From the NCBI GenBank assembly GCA_947489445.1, contig CANLDN010000017.1:1-45675 (forward strand): a stretch of 45,675 nt of DNA. Direction: 5' to 3'. Position 1 is the stretch's first letter. Every line of letters begins with the position of its first letter. The stretch is from an uncultured Paracoccaceae bacterium. Its GTDB lineage: Bacteria > Pseudomonadota > Alphaproteobacteria > Rhodobacterales > Rhodobacteraceae. Position numbers and translations under genes: made by a program. Positions 41,867 to 45,675 of the stretch are shown here, in pieces. The notes below the pieces were generated by a model. It was not told the DNA's origin. It saw only the letters and a list, made by a program, of their open reading frames with translations, and ran no database searches.

Positions 41867-42775
41867 TCACGCCAGTAGATCAGGCAGCCTTCGGTCCGGA
41901 AAATGCGCAACGAGGACATCTATAAAGGCGCGCAGTCGGGCGGTGACAGAATGCGGGGACGGGTAGACGAATGAAATTGGGACTTTGATCCCTTCCCAGT
42001 CCGGCAAAAGACGCAACAAAAACCTTTTCTCAATATCCGCTTTGACCAGAAATTCGGGCAAATATGCGATACCGACCCCATGATTGGCAGCGGCGTGCAA
42101 GACCGTCAGCGAATTGACAGATGCGACTGATGTCACACGGGCTTTTGTTGTTGTGCCGCCCCTTGACAGTGGCCACCGCGTCTGGCGGTCAGCCGTCAGC
42201 GTCAAGGCAGGCAACTTTGCCAACTGGTCCGGATGGGTCGGAATCTTGCCTGAAGTGAACAATTGGGGCGATGCAACTGGAATGGTCTCTGCTTCGGCAA
42301 TCGCGCGCACGGCCTGACCGCTGTCCGGTAGCGATCCAATATAGACACCACCATCAAACCCCTCGCTCATGATGTCGACGGGGCGGTCGAGCAGGACGAT
42401 TTCAAGTTTGATATTGGGGTAGGCGCGGCGACATTCTGCAATAATTGATGCGGCAAACGCTTGGGCGAAGAGATGCGGCATCCTGATACGCAATGCGCCT
42501 TCCGGCTCTACACTTGCTGCACTTACCAAACGTTCGGCTTCGTTTGCATCGGCCAGAATGCGCTCTGCCCGGGGCAGCAATGCTGTCCCTTCTGCCGTCA
42601 GACGCAGTTTACGGGTTGTCCGTTCGATCAGCCGGACACCCAACGCTGCTTCAAGATCTTGGACGCGTTTTGACACGGTCGATTTTGGCATGGCCAGCGC
42701 AGTCGCGGCGGCGGCGAAAGACCCCTCGTTTGCGACGGCTGTAAATTCTCTGAGCGCGTTGATGTCCATAGGCAT
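41867..42775 (-). CDS. LysR-type transcriptional regulator (right)
   Basis: A 302-residue LTTR: ALREFTAVANEGSFAAAATA then LAMPKSTVSKRVQDLEAALG forms the DNA-binding domain, and FDGGVYIGSLPDSGQAVRAI belongs to the effector domain (same CrgA-like subgroup as the left regulator, so the two are paralogues). The start may be 42775 or ATG 42769. It is divergent from the pirin-MFS-WrbA operon, its likely target, with a palindrome just upstream of its start. Confidence 0.92.
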   Translation of the reverse strand: MPMDINALREFTAVANEGSFAAAATALAMPKSTVSKRVQDLEAALGVRLIERTTRKLRLTAEGTALLPRAERILADANEAERLVSAASVEPEGALRIRMPHLFAQAFAASIIAECRRAYPNIKLEIVLLDRPVDIMSEGFDGGVYIGSLPDSGQAVRAIAEAETIPVASPQLFTSGKIPTHPDQLAKLPALTLTADRQTRWPLSRGGTTTKARVTSVASVNSLTVLHAAANHGVGIAYLPEFLVKADIEKRFLLRLLPDWEGIKVPISFVYPSPHSVTARLRAFIDVLVAHFPDRRLPDLLA

Positions 42776-42778
42776 ACA

Positions 42779-42798
42779 TTATCCATAAATATGGACAA
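42779..42798. promoter_or_regulatory. Palindromic site between LysR and pirin genes
   Basis: TCCATA-AA-TATGGA (42782-42795) is a perfect palindrome; with flanks TTATCCATA and TATGGACAA it has 9-base arms with one mismatch. It lies 4 bases before the start of the minus-strand LysR gene and about 85 bases from the pirin start. It is a candidate binding site for autoregulation and activation of the divergent operon. Confidence 0.6.
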
Positions 42799-42880
42799 TG
42801 AAACCCATGATCTGCCACTAGTACATGTTTTGGGATGTTCATAGTTTCTGCTGCAAGGCACAATTAGATGGAGAAGTGCT

Positions 42881-43738
42881 ATGCAAGTTCGCAACCCAAT
42901 GAAGATTATCAGCGCAACGCTGGGAATGGAATCGCCGTTGATCCAGACCCACGACGTCACCCGCCAAGACACGGGCGATCTTATGAACCCCTTTTTGATT
43001 GTCAGTCTGTTTGAGATGAAAGGGCCGGTATTTCCACCGCACCCGCATGCCGGTTTTGCGGTGATGACCTACATTCTTCCCGAAAGCGAGACAGGCTTTG
43101 TCAATCAGGACAGCACCGGATTTTCAAACGAAATTGCGCCGGGTGATGTTCATCTTACCTTTGCGGGTAGCGGCTTGCTGCATGAAGAAACCAACAAGGT
43201 TGAAGGCCAGTCGGCGGTTGGTTTCCAGATCTGGCTCGACGTACCAAATGCCAATCGCCGTGATGCGCCAACCGCGACCCACCTAAAACATGCCGAGGTC
43301 GAAACCCTTCGAAGCGGGAATGGTACAATCCGTGCCCTCGCAGGAGCATCAAATGGTCTAAAGTCCAAGATCGACATTCCAACGCAGTTCCGTCTGATAG
43401 ATGTGTCCCTAAACCCGGACGCAAGTTTTGAGCAGGATCTGAGCGCAACCGAAACAGCGTATCTTTATGTGATTTCCGGCGCCGTCAGCGTCGGCGATCT
43501 TGCCGCGAAAGCCGGTGACGTGCTGTTTACCGAACCAAGCGGTACGTTGCTCGCGGCAACAGCGCGCAGGGACGGCGCGCGTTTCATTCTTTTTGCTGGT
43601 GAGCCCTTGAAACAAGACCCTGTTTTCGGTGGCCCGTTCGTGGCCAGCAACCATGAAGAGCTGACGGATTTCAAACGCGCCTTCGCCAGCGGCGCGATGG
43701 GTCGTTTGACGGCTTTTGCCGACCAAACCGCAGTGTAG
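42881..43738 (+). CDS. Pirin family protein
   Basis: A 285-residue bicupin of the pirin family. The Fe ligands are intact: His54 and His56 (PPHPHAGF), His101 and Glu103 (GLLHEE), with AGSGLLHE being the usual fingerprint. A C-terminal second cupin follows. Pirins act as quercetin dioxygenases or redox-sensitive regulators. GGAG lies about 7 bases upstream of ATG 42881. It is the first gene of a unit with the MFS transporter (10-base gap) and wrbA, divergent from a LysR regulator. Confidence 0.92.
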   Translation: MQVRNPMKIISATLGMESPLIQTHDVTRQDTGDLMNPFLIVSLFEMKGPVFPPHPHAGFAVMTYILPESETGFVNQDSTGFSNEIAPGDVHLTFAGSGLLHEETNKVEGQSAVGFQIWLDVPNANRRDAPTATHLKHAEVETLRSGNGTIRALAGASNGLKSKIDIPTQFRLIDVSLNPDASFEQDLSATETAYLYVISGAVSVGDLAAKAGDVLFTEPSGTLLAATARRDGARFILFAGEPLKQDPVFGGPFVASNHEELTDFKRAFASGAMGRLTAFADQTAV

Positions 43739-43748
43739 GGCCCCGATC

Positions 43749-44945
43749 ATGACATCTGATGAAAACATGCCCGATGGGATTTCGCCAAAGCCATTGGTCG
43801 CCGCCACAGTCCTTACGGTTTCAAGCCTTACGATCATGGCCAATGCCACCATCGCCCCGTCGCTGCCCGGCCTGGCAGCGGCATTTGTCAATGTGCCTGC
43901 GATCGAGACCCTTTCTGGCCTTGTTCTGAGCCTGCCATCGCTGGCCATCATCTTGACCGCTGCAATCTTTGGTTCCCTTGCGGATCGCGTTAGCAGACGA
44001 CGGCTCTTGGCCTTTGCAATGACACTTTACACCGTCGGTGGCGCTTCAGGGTTTTTCGCCACGACAATGATTGAACTGCTGGTTGGCCGTGTTGCGTTAG
44101 GGGTGGGTGTTGCCGGAACCATGACGATTGCCACCATGCTGGCCGCAGACTTGTGGACGGGGCGCGCGCGGGTGCAGTTCATGGGTCGTCAGGCTGCGGC
44201 CATTTCGGCAGGCGGTATTGTCTTTCTGCTGCTGGGTGGGTGGCTGGCCGAGATGTCCTGGCGCGGCCCGTTTCTTATATATTTGCTGGCCTTGCCCATT
44301 GCGGTTGCGGCATGGGTTGTGTTGCCGGAACGCGCAACGAGATCGCAAAAGGCCGGTGCGCCAAGGCAGCCAATTGAATGGGGCACAGTGGCACCGATTG
44401 CGGGCCTAGGGTTCTTTACGATGGTGATGTTTTACATCATCCCGACCCGCCTGCCTTTTTTGATGGCTGAGATCGGTTTAACCGCACCTGCAACCTCGGG
44501 TCTGGCGATTGCAGCAGTGACGGCAACCAGTATCGTTTCGGCCCTGTCATTTCCGCCACTGCGTGCGCGGTTTTCGCCGTTGTCCCTGTTTGCCTTCAGC
44601 TATTTCCTTATGGCAATCAGCTACGCCTTGATCGCCACGGCAACGGGATTGGGCCAGATCATTGCAGGTACGCTGATCGCTGGTCTTGGGTTGGGTGCGA
44701 CGATGCCGAACCAGAGCAGCTGGCTGATGTCAAAAGTCAATGAAAGCACACGCGGTCGTGCGGCCGGGGTTCTTACCACTTTTGTGTTTGCCGGCCAATT
44801 CGCGTCGCCGGTGATCGCGGGTCTACTTTCCGCGTTCGTGTCGCTCGGCACTGTTTTTGCGCTGTTTTCCATCGCTTTGGGATTAGTCGCTATCGGGCTG
44901 ATCGCGATCAATCTTGCCAACAAACCACACCCCAAGTTCGTCTGA
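43749..44945 (+). CDS. MFS transporter (drug/efflux type)
   Basis: A 398-residue permease with about 12 hydrophobic segments. The MFS loop 2-3 motif is FGSLADRVSRRRLL, and the helix 5 region contains GGWLAEMSWRGPFLIY, as in 12-TM drug:H+ antiporters. It probably exports a small toxic compound from the cytosol. The start at 43749 follows AGGG; ATG 43776 is possible. It lies in one unit with pirin and wrbA. Confidence 0.92.
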   Translation: MTSDENMPDGISPKPLVAATVLTVSSLTIMANATIAPSLPGLAAAFVNVPAIETLSGLVLSLPSLAIILTAAIFGSLADRVSRRRLLAFAMTLYTVGGASGFFATTMIELLVGRVALGVGVAGTMTIATMLAADLWTGRARVQFMGRQAAAISAGGIVFLLLGGWLAEMSWRGPFLIYLLALPIAVAAWVVLPERATRSQKAGAPRQPIEWGTVAPIAGLGFFTMVMFYIIPTRLPFLMAEIGLTAPATSGLAIAAVTATSIVSALSFPPLRARFSPLSLFAFSYFLMAISYALIATATGLGQIIAGTLIAGLGLGATMPNQSSWLMSKVNESTRGRAAGVLTTFVFAGQFASPVIAGLLSAFVSLGTVFALFSIALGLVAIGLIAINLANKPHPKFV

Positions 44946-44968
44946 CAACAAAATGAATGTGTCATCAA

Positions 44969-45568
44969 ATGACAAAAGTTCTGGTTCTCTATTACTCCTC
45001 TTACGGGCACATCGAAACGATGGCGCAAGCGGTGGCGCGTGGTGCGACAAGTGTATCGGGCACAGAGGTCGCGCTAAAGCGGGTCGCCGAATTGGTTCCA
45101 AAAGAAGTTGCAACAAGTGCGCATTTCAAGCTGGATCAAGAGGCCCGATTTGCCGACTCCAATGAGCTCGCTGACTATGATGCAATCATTTTCGGCACGC
45201 CAACGCGGTTTGGCAACATGGCAGCGCAGATGCGCAATTGTCTGGATCAAACCGGTGGTTTGTGGGCGCAGGGCAAGCTGATCGGAAAGGTAGGATCGGT
45301 TTTCACATCATCCGCGGTCGGCGATGGCAATGAAACGACAATTATCAGCTTTTGGCACACGCTTGCCCATCACGGCATGGTCATTTCTGGACTGCCCTAT
45401 TCCAGCCCAGAGCTTTACGATCTCAGCGAAGTCCGCGGCGGGTCCCCCTATGGCGCGTCTACCATCGCTGGCGCTGATGGCTCCAGCAGTCCGTCCGCGA
45501 TCGAGTTGAAACTAGCAGAAGATCAGGGCCGCCATATCGCTGGCATTGCGTCCGATCTGTTTGCGTAG
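44969..45568 (+). CDS. wrbA: NAD(P)H:quinone oxidoreductase WrbA
   Basis: A 199-residue flavodoxin-like enzyme. FMN-binding segments: VLVLYYSSYGHIETMAQAVA, FGTPTRFGNMAAQMRN, SSAVGDGNETTI and GGSPYGASTIAG. It reduces quinones by two electrons, avoiding semiquinone radicals. ATG 44969 gives the usual WrbA N-terminus; ATG 44957 adds four residues. It is separated by 23 bases from the MFS gene and completes an operon consistent with quinone/phenolic detoxification. Confidence 0.95.
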   Translation: MTKVLVLYYSSYGHIETMAQAVARGATSVSGTEVALKRVAELVPKEVATSAHFKLDQEARFADSNELADYDAIIFGTPTRFGNMAAQMRNCLDQTGGLWAQGKLIGKVGSVFTSSAVGDGNETTIISFWHTLAHHGMVISGLPYSSPELYDLSEVRGGSPYGASTIAGADGSSSPSAIELKLAEDQGRHIAGIASDLFA

Positions 45569-45665
45569 TTCGCGTCCACCATCCCTGGCAAAGGGTTAAC
45601 TAGGGTCAGGACCCATTGATTTTTGTTTTGCGTCATGATTCACGGGTCGAAAATCGAGCGGTGAT

Positions 45666-45675
45666 ATGAGCGACC
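45666..45675 (+). CDS. Possible start of a further gene, cut by the window end
   Basis: An ATG at 45666 follows a purine-rich GAGCGGTGAT and reads Met-Ser-Asp before the sequence ends. The preceding ~100 bases appear non-coding. It is too short for any functional statement. Confidence 0.3.

Overview
The window looks like chromosomal DNA from a marine alphaproteobacterium of the Rhodobacteraceae (Roseobacter group, perhaps Loktanella/Yoonia-like). This is inferred from GC-rich codon use, protein flavour, gene neighbourhoods (dapB next to rbfA; a thioredoxin/TPR protein followed by a LON-domain protein and a Trm112-like protein) and degenerate palindromic intergenic elements I associate with this family. 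No rRNA, tRNA, CRISPR array or intact insertion sequence was found.

Layout. 1-3840: 5' end of tuf (leaving on the left), a VOC protein, an exported protein of unknown function, a cupin, an exported PEBP/YbhB protein and an AraC-type regulator. 3841-13204: an accessory island with the likely defence genes. A ribbon-helix-helix protein is followed by two tandem cytosine-5 DNA methyltransferases, which run head-on into an McrB-like/McrC-like pair. Together these resemble a LlaJI/BsuMI-type restriction-modification system. Next comes a 766-residue zinc-hook ATPase of the AAA_13/RloC type. Degenerate repeats lie on both sides of the island. 13205-19698: a GNAT acetyltransferase and a complete oppABCDF peptide transporter operon on the minus strand.

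19990-27450 is mostly housekeeping: a hemerythrin-like protein, dapB, rbfA, a phosphodiester glycosidase, a NUDIX hydrolase, the thioredoxin/LON/Trm112 group, a MarR regulator divergent from a membrane protein across a clear palindrome, and an RluB-type pseudouridine synthase. 27673-28614 holds an unrecognised protein. 29049-35448 is a compact plus-strand cluster: TerC-like protein, small membrane protein, XpaC-like protein, TelA, DUF2927 lipoprotein, SPFH-GYF protein and a double-zinc-ribbon membrane protein. It looks like an envelope or toxic-anion stress module. A PfkB kinase, dtd and a CAP-domain protein follow.

37482-45568 holds two LysR-controlled, divergently arranged operons. One encodes a glutathione transferase, a TIM-barrel protein, an exported alpha/beta hydrolase and an extradiol dioxygenase-like protein. 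The other encodes a pirin, an MFS exporter and WrbA. The gene content suggests handling of quinones, aromatics or other electrophiles. Each regulator has an inverted repeat at or next to its start codon.

The most interesting parts are the restriction island, with its antisense-overlapping methyltransferase and nuclease genes and its neighbouring zinc-hook ATPase, and the XpaC/TelA/SPFH/zinc-ribbon cluster.
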